Source: Nitrospira sp. (lineage in GTDB: Bacteria; Nitrospirota; Nitrospiria; Nitrospirales; Nitrospiraceae). From it: a DNA stretch of 64,000 bases. Every line of letters begins with the position of its first letter. Positions within the stretch are counted from its first letter, which is position 1. Positions 33,388 to 41,192 of this stretch are shown one piece after another. Where the stretch lies: assembly GCA_037045225.1 (NCBI GenBank), contig JBAOHZ010000009.1, positions 1,612,001 to 1,676,000 on the forward strand, written 5' to 3'. The notes under the pieces are model-generated. The model made no database searches. It saw only the letters and a program-made list of their open reading frames with translations, and was not told the DNA's origin. The position numbers and the translations under genes are program-made.

Positions 33388-34119
33388 TTGCAGTGGGACA
33401 TTCTCGCCACCATCCTCCTCACGGCAAGCATCCAGTCACTCTTCGGCGTGGGAGTGTTGCTGTTCGGAACTCCGATCCTCCTCGTGCTCGGCTATGACTT
33501 CATCACGGCCTTGACCATCCTCCTCCCGATCTCGCTGACCATCAATCTCTTGCAAGTCAGCAAGGACTACCGGCACATCCAGAGGCCCTTCTACAAGCAC
33601 ATCCTTACCTTGTCGATTCCCTGCGTGGTGCTGTGTCTCTTGCTGGTCACGAAACTCAAGCTGAACATCGGGAGCATTGTCGGACTCTTCTTGATCGTCG
33701 CGGCGCTCAAGAGCGTTTATCTGCCATTCAATCGGTTGATCGAATCGCTGGTGCGTTATGAACGTACCTATTTCATCGTGATGGGCATCGTCCATGGCCT
33801 GACTAATCTGGGCGGCTCGCTGCTGACGGCCATCATCCACAGCAAACCGTACGACAAAGACCAAACCCGCGCCACGACCGCCGTGTCCTACGGCACGTTC
33901 GCGCTGTTTCAACTCATCACGTTGGGCATCTCTCTCGGTCCTTCCGCAATCGCCACCTCTGCCACCGCACTCTACATGGCGGTGGGCGTGAGCATGTTCC
34001 TCACCACGGAACTGCTGCTGTACAGCAAGATGAGTACGGAACGCTACCGCACCACCTTCGCCGCGTTTCTCTTTCTTTCCGGCACAGCCCTGATCTTCAA
34101 GTCGCTCTTCCTTCGTTAA
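33388..34119 (+). CDS. TauE/SafE family membrane permease
   Basis: 243 residues, about seven to eight hydrophobic segments (for example ILATILLTASIQSLFGVGVLLFG, ALTILLPISLTINLLQVS, HILTLSIPCVVLCLLLV, IGSIVGLFLIVAALK, ALFQLITLGISLGPS). The small N- and C-terminal halves with GVG and G-N/HGLTNLGGS motifs fit the TauE/SafE sulfite/organosulfonate exporter fold. TTG start at 33388. The substrate is unknown. A hairpin carrying the next gene's ribosome-binding site follows about 135 bases after the stop. Confidence 0.8.
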   Translation: MQWDILATILLTASIQSLFGVGVLLFGTPILLVLGYDFITALTILLPISLTINLLQVSKDYRHIQRPFYKHILTLSIPCVVLCLLLVTKLKLNIGSIVGLFLIVAALKSVYLPFNRLIESLVRYERTYFIVMGIVHGLTNLGGSLLTAIIHSKPYDKDQTRATTAVSYGTFALFQLITLGISLGPSAIATSATALYMAVGVSMFLTTELLLYSKMSTERYRTTFAAFLFLSGTALIFKSLFLR

Positions 34120-34253
34120 CCGGATGCGGGAAGCGCCGGTTGTGTTGACGCAAGACCGGATCTCAGTCTAGACTTCGCTCAGTTAGAGCAAATCCACCAG
34201 GTGATGGAGTTCACCGAGAACCGCCGGTCGCGCGCCTCGCGCTCGGCTGATAA

Positions 34254-34280
34254 CTCCTACCAGCGCCCACGCGGTAGGAG
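34254..34280 (+). promoter_or_regulatory. Hairpin sequestering the ribosome-binding site of the ABC gene
   Basis: CTCCTACC (34254-34261) is perfectly complementary to GGTAGGAG (34273-34280). The latter contains the AGGAG that best serves the GTG start at 34286. In the mRNA the stem would hide the ribosome-binding site, so translation could be gated. It may also serve as a weak terminator for the TauE/SafE gene. Confidence 0.55.
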
Positions 34281-34285
34281 TGTTT

Positions 34286-35980
34286 GTGCATCAGGGTCCC
34301 ACCACAACCCCAACCTATCCCCAGTATCAACTCACTGAAGTCCTTCGCGATATCTTCGCCCACCTGGGGATGTTGCTGAAACTGGAGCGATCGATCCTCG
34401 GCATCATCGCGTCTTACTCCGTCGCCATCGGGCTCTTTCTCCTCTGTGTCCCCATTGCCGTTCAGGAGCTCGTCAGCACGTTCTCCTTCGCGATGGAACC
34501 CCGCATGATCTTTACGTTGACACTGTTCGTCGCCAGCTCCCTGACCGGGGTCGCGGCGTTCCGTGTGCTGCAGGCGCGCGCCGTGGAGACCTTCCAGCAA
34601 CGAATCTACACGCGCGTCGCAATCGGATTCACACGCCTCCTACCCCGCCTCCGCGACGATACGTTCGCCACACCGCAGGCCTATCGGTTCATGGAGGCCG
34701 ACTTGCTGACCCGCGCCTTGGTGGCCATGGTGGCGGACCTGTTTAATGTCGCCGTAGTCGGTACGATCGGGGTGACCATGCTGATCTTGTTTCACCCCTT
34801 CTTTCTCCTCTACATTCTGGTATTGATTCTGGGCTTTGTGGGATTACTGACGCTCTTCGGGCGCGGCGGCTTCTTCATCACTCTGGAGATGTCTCGACTC
34901 CACTACGATATTTTCGGTTGGATTCAAAACATTGCGCACAATCTCCCCCATCTGCGAGCCGCAGGCGACAGCCCGTATCTCCTTGAACGCACCGATACCC
35001 TGACCCGCACCTACGCCCGAATTCGGCAGCGCCGATCCGACACACTGACCGGGCGACAGTACAAAGCTGCAGCCCTCTGGCAAGTCGTCGGCCACAGCGG
35101 ATTGCTCATCACCGCCGGACTCCTCGTGGCGGATGGACAACTCACCGTCGGGCAATTCGCCGCCGCCGAAGTGTTGGTCGGCAACCTGCTGCTCAACATG
35201 GATACCCTGGCCCGACGCATGGTCGCCATGTTCTTTACCTTTGTCTCTTGTCGAGAAATTGCCGCGGTCTTCTCCCTGCCGACCGAGGAGGACGGCGCGC
35301 AGGAAAACGTCCCGGCGGCACAATTCGGAGCAGCCGGCATCCGCATGACATGCCGGAACCTCTCTTATTGCGGTCCGGATGGTGCGCCGATCTTCGAGAA
35401 CGTGTCTCTCGATGTCGCGCCTGGGGAGAAGGTGGCCATCGTCTGCAGCACGAACAACACGAAAACCGCTCTCGCCAAGGTCCTGGCCGGACTACACCCA
35501 CCGACGGCCGGGTTCATTCGATACAACGATATGAGTCTGGTCGAGGTGAGCCGCGACTCGATCAGCCGGGTTCGCGGACTTGTCCTCGATTCCCATCCCA
35601 CGTTGCTGGACGGAACGCTCGAAGAGAACATCACTCTTGGCCGTCCCACGATCGACTACCAAGACCTCCAATGGGCGCTCCGGTTCGTCGAACTGGACCA
35701 CGACATCGATGCGCTGCCGCAGGGATTGAACACGCGCGTGTCCAGCCTGGACAACACCCTCTCCATGAGTCAGATTCTGCGGCTCCTCGTCGCCCGAGCG
35801 ATTGTGATACGGCCGCAATTGCTGATCTTCGACGGCACGCTCCACAACATGCTGCCGGCCACACGTGAAGTGCTGCTTCGCCGCCTCTGCGCCAAAGACG
35901 AACCCTGGTCGGTCATCTTCCTGTCCAACGATCCGAACTTCTCGGCCTTTGTGGATCGTCGAATCTCGCTCGATTCATGA
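34286..35980 (+). CDS. ABC exporter half-transporter with degenerate ATPase
   Basis: About 564 residues. The N-terminal half has six predicted helices of an ABC exporter (for example SILGIIASYSVAIGLFLLCV, MIFTLTLFVASSLTGVAAF, FFLLYILVLILGFVGLL). The C-terminal nucleotide-binding domain starts at RMTCRNLSYCGPDGAPIFENVSLDVAPGEKVAIV in sections. Its Walker A is CSTNNTKTAL instead of GxxGxGKS/T (Lys and Thr kept), the signature is LSMSQ instead of LSGGQ, the Walker B Glu is replaced (LLIFDGTL), and the H-loop His is Asn (FLSNDP). Fold intact, all catalytic motifs altered: it is probably ATPase-inactive or a pseudo-transporter. It may have a lipid or glycan role next to the downstream glycosyltransferases. 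Confidence 0.85.
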   Translation: MHQGPTTTPTYPQYQLTEVLRDIFAHLGMLLKLERSILGIIASYSVAIGLFLLCVPIAVQELVSTFSFAMEPRMIFTLTLFVASSLTGVAAFRVLQARAVETFQQRIYTRVAIGFTRLLPRLRDDTFATPQAYRFMEADLLTRALVAMVADLFNVAVVGTIGVTMLILFHPFFLLYILVLILGFVGLLTLFGRGGFFITLEMSRLHYDIFGWIQNIAHNLPHLRAAGDSPYLLERTDTLTRTYARIRQRRSDTLTGRQYKAAALWQVVGHSGLLITAGLLVADGQLTVGQFAAAEVLVGNLLLNMDTLARRMVAMFFTFVSCREIAAVFSLPTEEDGAQENVPAAQFGAAGIRMTCRNLSYCGPDGAPIFENVSLDVAPGEKVAIVCSTNNTKTALAKVLAGLHPPTAGFIRYNDMSLVEVSRDSISRVRGLVLDSHPTLLDGTLEENITLGRPTIDYQDLQWALRFVELDHDIDALPQGLNTRVSSLDNTLSMSQILRLLVARAIVIRPQLLIFDGTLHNMLPATREVLLRRLCAKDEPWSVIFLSNDPNFSAFVDRRISLDS

Positions 35981-36091
35981 ACACAGCCACACAGCCTGGG
36001 ACAGAACCGTTTGACCGCCCCTCTATGCGTTTTGTAGAATGGGCGCCGTGCACAGGGACAAACCGCTGCGTGAAGGAACTGTTTCCGCTCC

Positions 36092-36865
36092 ATGACTGTG
36101 ACCCGCCCATGGGCCTCCGTAGTCATCCCCATCAAGGATGAGCGCGACAATCTGGTACCCCTGACTGAGCAACTTGTGAAAGTCCTGGACGGCCGGGAGG
36201 AGTCGCGATCGGCTCCGTTCGAATTGATCTTCATTAACGACGGCAGCTCGGACGGCAGTGCGGACATCCTCGACGGACTGGCCGCTCAATACCGCACCGT
36301 GAAGGTCTTTCACTTTGATCGGAACTACGGGCAATCGGCGGCGTTCGATGCCGGGTTTAAGCAATCGACTGGGGAATTGGTCATGACCATCGACGGCGAT
36401 CTGCAAAACGATCCAGCGGATATCGCCACGTTGCTCCCGCACATCAAGACCTTCGACCTCGTCTGCGGCTGGCGAAAAGACCGCCACGACAACCTCACGC
36501 GCAAGATTTCCTCCCGCATTGCCAACAACGTCCGCAGCGCGGTTACCGGTGATCGGGTGCACGACACCGGCTGTTCGCTCAAGCTATTCCGCCGCCCGGT
36601 GGTGGAAAAAATGCAGCTCTTCGAGGGCATGCACCGCTTCTTTCCAGCCCTCGCCTTGATGCACGGGTTCACCGTCACCGAAGTGCCGGTGCGCCACTAT
36701 CCACGCACCCGGGGCACGTCGAAGTATGGCGTGGGCAACCGCCTCTTCAAAGGCCTGTACGATCTGGTGGCTGTGCGATGGATGCAGCACCGGTGCCTGC
36801 GCTACCAATACCGTACCGCTCCGACGACATCATCGCCTTCGGTCTCGGCCCCCACACGACTATGA
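36092..36865 (+). CDS. GT2 family polyprenyl-phosphate glycosyltransferase
   Basis: 257 residues: ASVVIPIKDERDNLVPLTEQL, LIFINDGSSDGSADIL (nucleotide-binding DD-type), FDRNYGQSAAFDAGF, the metal motif MTIDGDLQNDP, and GCSLKLFRRPVV, SKYGVGNRLFKGLYDL. This is the DPM1/ArnC-like subfamily that transfers a sugar from an NDP-sugar to undecaprenyl or polyprenyl phosphate at the inner membrane. The stop overlaps the ATG of the LAB_N gene (ATGA). The ATG at 36092 lacks a strong site; alternative starts cannot be excluded. Together with the next two genes it forms a lipid-linked sugar pathway. Confidence 0.9.
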   Translation: MTVTRPWASVVIPIKDERDNLVPLTEQLVKVLDGREESRSAPFELIFINDGSSDGSADILDGLAAQYRTVKVFHFDRNYGQSAAFDAGFKQSTGELVMTIDGDLQNDPADIATLLPHIKTFDLVCGWRKDRHDNLTRKISSRIANNVRSAVTGDRVHDTGCSLKLFRRPVVEKMQLFEGMHRFFPALALMHGFTVTEVPVRHYPRTRGTSKYGVGNRLFKGLYDLVAVRWMQHRCLRYQYRTAPTTSSPSVSAPTRL

Positions 36866-37161
36866 CACTCGACACCATCTGGCTGATTATCGGATTCCTA
36901 GGGCAGGGAATCTTCTTTATGCGCTGGGTCGTCCAGTGGATCGCCTCCGAGCGCCATGCGGAAAGTCGCGTGCCGACCGCCTTCTGGTACATGAGTATGA
37001 TCGGCGGGCTGATTACACTCGCCTATGCGATCTATCGGCAGGATCCTGTCTTCATCGCCGGGCAAAGCATCGGCAGTATCGTCTATCTCCGCAACCTCAT
37101 GCTGATTCACCGTCCCAACCACACCGACTCCGGCACGGCATCCCCGGCGACCAAATCCTAA
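36862..37161 (+). CDS. Lipid A biosynthesis N-terminal (LAB_N) domain protein
   Basis: 99 residues starting at MTLDTIWLI, overlapping the GT2 gene by four bases. It is a three-helix membrane domain: DTIWLIIGFLGQGIFFMRWVVQWIASERH in sections, VPTAFWYMSMIGGLITLAYAIYR, and DPVFIAGQSIGSIVYLRNLMLI. Stand-alone LAB_N proteins typically neighbour a GT2 and a GT39 enzyme. The known chemistry is not clear; a role in presenting or flipping polyprenyl-linked sugar is inferred. The stop shares one base with the next ATG (TAATG). Confidence 0.88.
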   Translation: MTLDTIWLIIGFLGQGIFFMRWVVQWIASERHAESRVPTAFWYMSMIGGLITLAYAIYRQDPVFIAGQSIGSIVYLRNLMLIHRPNHTDSGTASPATKS

Positions 37162-38960
37162 TGGAACTTCACATGAACGGACAGCACCCGTCCTCGCAGA
37201 CGCCGGCGCAGGCCGACCGATCGATCCAACCGTTGGCGCTCGTCCTGCTATTGGCTCTGGCGGCCGTGCTCTTCTTTGTTGGACTTGGTTCCCTCGGGCT
37301 GACCGATCGAGATGAGGGGCGGAACGCCGAGGCCGGCCGTGAAATGTACGAAACGGGCAATTACATCAGCCCCACATTCAATTACGAGCCGCGCTTCGCC
37401 AAACCGGTGTTTGTCTATTGGTTGATGAGCCTCTCCTATCACGTCTTCGGGGTGAGTGAATTCGCCGCGCGCTTCCCGTCGGCCATCTTCGGTATTGGGC
37501 TCATCCTGCTCCAATATCTCTTTCTGACGCGCTGCCGAGGACCGGTGGTGGGCCTCTTCGGCGCGGCCATGCTGTTACTGAACCTGGAAATCATCGGCCT
37601 CAGCCGGATGGCACTGACCGACAGCGTGTTGATCTTCTTCACGACCCTGTCGCTCTATGGATTCTGGCTGGGCTTATATGGGGAAGGCCGTGAACGCCAC
37701 TACCTGTGGCTCTTCTACATCGGCATGGCGCTGGCAACCCTGACGAAAGGCCCGATCGGGTTTCTGATTCCCATGTTGGCCGTGGGATTGTACCTGTGGC
37801 TCACCCGTTCCTGGTCACACTTCTGGCGTCAGGGGTTTCCCATTCCCGGCCTCGTACTGTTTCTACTCCTGGCGTTGCCCTGGTACCTCATGATGCTGAA
37901 TATTCATGGACAGCGGTATACGACCTCGGCGCAGGGCGACACAATCGGCCGGTTCTTCGGCACCATGGAAGGACACGGCGGCACGCTCCTCTTTTACCTC
38001 CCCGTGTTCCTGCTTGGATTTTTCCCCTGGAGCAGCCTGCTGCCCTTCGCCTGGTACCAGGCCTATCGCAGCTGGAAGGACTCGAAACAATCCGGCGCGC
38101 TGCCCCCGTCGCAGACCTCGGTGTTGGATGTCCATCCTTTGCCCCACGCGCTCGAATGGTTCACGGCCGCCTGGATTCTGGGAGGATTGGTGTTTTTCAG
38201 CCTGTCCTCAACCCGCTTGCCGCATTACATCGGTCCGCTGTTTCCCGCGGCGGCGATTTTGACGGCCTCCTACTGGAACCGCTGCGTGACCAACCAGACG
38301 ACTCCGGGCCTGCGTGCCGCAATCCACACGATGACAGCCGTCGGCTGCATCTTGGCGCTGGCCTTTGCCTCGTTGCCGCCCCTCTACGCCAAATTCGCAG
38401 GGAAACTAGTCGATGAATTCCCCCTCGCAGGGCAAGTGACGCTTGGACCAGGCCCCTATACCGTTGCCTCGATCTTCCTGCTGGGAATGGGCCTGATTGC
38501 CTATTTTGGATTCAGCGAAACGAGGCGACCGGCCGTATTCTGGGTTGCCGGTGGATCACTGGCCCTCGTCGTACTCGCCGCCACACAGCTGACTTTTCCG
38601 CTGGTGAACCACTTTGTCATCGAACCGCCCCAACAATTGGCAGAAGTCGCAGGCGTCAATCTCGGGCCCAACGACCGGCTAATCCTCTACGGACAACCAC
38701 GCCCCTCTTTGGTGTTTTACGCGAAGCGGAAAGCTATCGTGGTGCCGAAGAATGAAGAAGCGAACATCAAACCCTATCTGACTCAACCCGGACGCACCAT
38801 GATCCTCTTACCGGCGGCGCTGAGAAATAGATTGCCGTTCGAAACGATGGACTACCCGGTTCTGCTCGAACGGTACGGCTACATCTTGCTGGCCAACCAA
38901 TCGCTGATCCATGTGCCGGAAGAGGCGGAGCAGCCGCCGATTCGCATTCCAGGACATTGA
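37161..38960 (+). CDS. GT39 family membrane glycosyltransferase (ArnT-like)
   Basis: 599 residues, start at the TAATG overlap; the frame is also open to 36726 in the antisense-like overlap and that part is not used. GT39 hallmark: the acidic loop GLTDRDEGRNAEAGREMYETG and FAKPVFVYWLMSLSYHVFG, then about 10-12 membrane helices (for example LIPMLAVGLYLWLT, LVLFLLLALPWYLMML), and LVFYAKRKAIVVPKNEEAN in a C-terminal periplasmic domain. It takes a sugar from undecaprenyl phosphate and adds it to lipid A or another acceptor on the periplasmic face. Third gene of the GT2-LAB_N-GT39 operon. It converges with the PAP2 gene with only 19 bases between stops. Confidence 0.9.
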   Translation: MELHMNGQHPSSQTPAQADRSIQPLALVLLLALAAVLFFVGLGSLGLTDRDEGRNAEAGREMYETGNYISPTFNYEPRFAKPVFVYWLMSLSYHVFGVSEFAARFPSAIFGIGLILLQYLFLTRCRGPVVGLFGAAMLLLNLEIIGLSRMALTDSVLIFFTTLSLYGFWLGLYGEGRERHYLWLFYIGMALATLTKGPIGFLIPMLAVGLYLWLTRSWSHFWRQGFPIPGLVLFLLLALPWYLMMLNIHGQRYTTSAQGDTIGRFFGTMEGHGGTLLFYLPVFLLGFFPWSSLLPFAWYQAYRSWKDSKQSGALPPSQTSVLDVHPLPHALEWFTAAWILGGLVFFSLSSTRLPHYIGPLFPAAAILTASYWNRCVTNQTTPGLRAAIHTMTAVGCILALAFASLPPLYAKFAGKLVDEFPLAGQVTLGPGPYTVASIFLLGMGLIAYFGFSETRRPAVFWVAGGSLALVVLAATQLTFPLVNHFVIEPPQQLAEVAGVNLGPNDRLILYGQPRPSLVFYAKRKAIVVPKNEEANIKPYLTQPGRTMILLPAALRNRLPFETMDYPVLLERYGYILLANQSLIHVPEEAEQPPIRIPGH

Positions 38961-38979
38961 CATCCTGCTCACTCTCTCT

Positions 38980-40065
38980 TCACTGCAACGGCACAAGCCC
39001 TTTACACGCCTGGATCACGACCACCACAGCAAGAACTCCTCCCGCATAAAGGACGTGGCCTGAGGAGGACGGCGAGGCCGCCACGCACGCGTCCGTATAG
39101 GCGACTCTCCCATTCCATCGTGCGAAACACAATAATCCGGCCAAGCCGATGATGACCGGTGCGCCGGTCACGACACCTAACCCCAGTCCGACCAGACCTT
39201 CTGCCGCTGCAACTCTCGTCATATCACCGTCGCTCGCCGGATTCCGACGTCCTCCCATTCGCAACGCCACACCTCCGACTACCAGCATGATCCCGGAGGC
39301 AAGCAGGATGTGATCCGTCAGCGGATCCACGATTCGATGTGTCAACACCCAAAATAGGCCCGTGAGCAACAGGACCACTGGGGCGATACGAACTAGCGCC
39401 TGCGCACAAGATCGTCCCCACCAGCGCAGCGGACCATTAAAAATCGAGCCCACCACAAACCCCAACACCATCCCCGCCACCACGTCACCCGGAAAATGGG
39501 AGCCACGCCAGACCCGGCTGGCTCCGACCCACGCGGCCAGGGCAAACGGCACCCATCGATACCGGGGTAACGCCCTTGCCAGCACAGTCACCACGGCCAC
39601 GGTCGCGGAGGTATGGCCGGACGGAAACGAATCCAAACCGGAATCCAGCGATGGCCACCATTGCCACCCGCCCGAATGTGTCAGCCTGGGTCTCGGACGG
39701 CCGATGATGTGCTTCAGCCCGTTCACCAGTATTGCCACCACCCCATGCGCCAGGAGGCTATCCAGCGCCACGCGTGTGAGGGGCTGGCGCTTCGCCATGT
39801 ACCCAATCCCCAGGAGCACGAGGCTGATGGTCACGAGCGTGCCACCATTGCCGAGCTTCTCGCCCAGATCACCTAACGATTGGAGCGCCGATAGATTGTG
39901 CGACCGAAGGAACCACAGGATGGGGATGTCGATATAAAACAGCGCCGCGAACGACCCAAGCAAGGCAATCACCGAGAGCAGGACCGCCGAGATCGGTGGG
40001 CTGGCCGGTGGTGGTTCAGGCTGCACCGTCACCGGCGCAGCCGACCCGTCACCTGATTCGATCAT
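38980..40065 (-). CDS. PAP2 superfamily phosphatase with extra C-terminal membrane domain
   Basis: 361 residues. The three PAP2 motifs are present: KHIIGRPRPR, the PSGHTS block, and SRVWRGSHFPGDV. After about residue 220 the protein continues with four further helices (VLLLTGLFWVLTH, HILLASGIMLVVGGVALRMG, LGLGVVTGAPVIIGLAGLLCF, LYAGGVLAVVVVIQA) that do not belong to the phosphatase core, giving a fused permease-like tail. PAP2 enzymes remove phosphate from lipid pyrophosphates such as undecaprenyl pyrophosphate. The start (ATG, 40065) overlaps the end of the TolB-like gene by four bases (ATGA). Confidence 0.87.
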   Translation of the reverse strand: MIESGDGSAAPVTVQPEPPPASPPISAVLLSVIALLGSFAALFYIDIPILWFLRSHNLSALQSLGDLGEKLGNGGTLVTISLVLLGIGYMAKRQPLTRVALDSLLAHGVVAILVNGLKHIIGRPRPRLTHSGGWQWWPSLDSGLDSFPSGHTSATVAVVTVLARALPRYRWVPFALAAWVGASRVWRGSHFPGDVVAGMVLGFVVGSIFNGPLRWWGRSCAQALVRIAPVVLLLTGLFWVLTHRIVDPLTDHILLASGIMLVVGGVALRMGGRRNPASDGDMTRVAAAEGLVGLGLGVVTGAPVIIGLAGLLCFARWNGRVAYTDACVAASPSSSGHVLYAGGVLAVVVVIQACKGLVPLQ

Positions 40066-41192
40066 GGAACCCAATCGGCGAGAAACACATTGAACTCTCC
40101 GGGCTCCTTGGCACCTCGGTCCGACACCCATACCAGGGTCTTCCCGTCCGGCGAGAACATCGGAAAGCTGTTGAAGTGTCCATCGACCGTCAACCGCTCC
40201 TGACCGGATCCGTCTTCGTTGACCAGATAGAGGTGAAAATCCGGTCGCCCCGATGCGTTTCGCGTCTCCACATTGGACGCAAAAATCACCCGATGGCCGT
40301 CGGGATGGAAAAACGGCGAGAAGTTTGAGGCGCCGTTATTGGTCACCTGCTGCTTATTCGACCCGTCGGCATTCATGATGAAAATTTCCAGTCGTCCGGG
40401 CTCGACCAGATTTTGAGCCAGCAGCGCTTTGTACTGATCCAGCTCCTCCTGATTGCTTGGATGCTGGGCGCGATAGACGATTCGCTTGCTGTCGGGCGAG
40501 AAGAACGCGCCGCCGTCGTATCCGATCTCCTGCGTCAACCGTCGAGGGTGGGTCCCGTCCAGATCCATTGCGTAGATATCCAGATCCCCATCGCGCATGG
40601 AAGTCCATACGATGGTCTTGCCGTTGGGAGAGACTGTGGCTTCGGCATCGTACCCCGGCGTGTTCGTCAACCGTTGCGGGTCCAGCCCGTCGATCCGAAC
40701 GGAAAAGAGATCGTAGTCATCCAACGCCCAGCGATACGCTCCGTCGCGCTTTGGCTTCGGAGGACAGTTGGGACCTCGCAGGTGGGTCGAGGAGTACAGG
40801 ACCCGGCGATCGCCGGGAAAAAAATACCCGCAGGTCGTGGTGCCGGCACCGGTGCTGACCATCCGGATCTTGTCGCTTTCGAGATCCATCACGTACATTT
40901 GATAACAGCCGAGCGGGACGTCGGACGGATGCATCGCCGCGGCAAACGTGTCTTTCATCCAATTGTTCGTGGACTGGAAGATCAGTTTATTGCCGCTGAA
41001 GGAGAAGTAGGCCTCGGCATTTTGTCGGCCGAACGTCAGCTGCCGGATGTTCGTCAGATGTCGTTCGGACGAAGCAGCGGGTTTCGCCGGGGCCTGCGCA
41101 CGTTTCGGCTCAGCTGCTGCCGGCGGAACCATCGAGGTGGCAACCAGCGCGAGTCCCAGCATCCCGATCATGGCCACCTTAACGTGTTTCAA
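40062..41192 (-). CDS. TolB-like PD40 beta-propeller protein, exported
   Basis: About 376 residues with a signal peptide (AMIGMLGLALVATSMVPPAAA). Repeated PD40/WD-like blades: YFSFSGNKLIFQSTNNW, QMYVMDLESDKIRMVST, RVLYSSTHLRG, DAEATVSPNGKTIVWTSMRDGDLDIYAMDLDG in sections, GGAFFSPDSKRIVYRA, and NFSPFFHPDGHRVIFASNV. These are the hallmarks of a TolB-type propeller in the periplasm that binds partner proteins. TTG at 41192 follows GAGG; a GTG at 41207 is an alternative. The end of the M1 peptidase gene overlaps its start, so the genes form an operon. Confidence 0.82.
   Translation of the reverse strand: MKHVKVAMIGMLGLALVATSMVPPAAAEPKRAQAPAKPAASSERHLTNIRQLTFGRQNAEAYFSFSGNKLIFQSTNNWMKDTFAAAMHPSDVPLGCYQMYVMDLESDKIRMVSTGAGTTTCGYFFPGDRRVLYSSTHLRGPNCPPKPKRDGAYRWALDDYDLFSVRIDGLDPQRLTNTPGYDAEATVSPNGKTIVWTSMRDGDLDIYAMDLDGTHPRRLTQEIGYDGGAFFSPDSKRIVYRAQHPSNQEELDQYKALLAQNLVEPGRLEIFIMNADGSNKQQVTNNGASNFSPFFHPDGHRVIFASNVETRNASGRPDFHLYLVNEDGSGQERLTVDGHFNSFPMFSPDGKTLVWVSDRGAKEPGEFNVFLADWVP

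Noticed and set aside
36726..37160. Extension of the GT39 frame upstream of 37161
   Set aside because: It overlaps the GT2 and LAB_N genes in another frame and is Arg/His-rich; the overlapping TAATG marks the true start.
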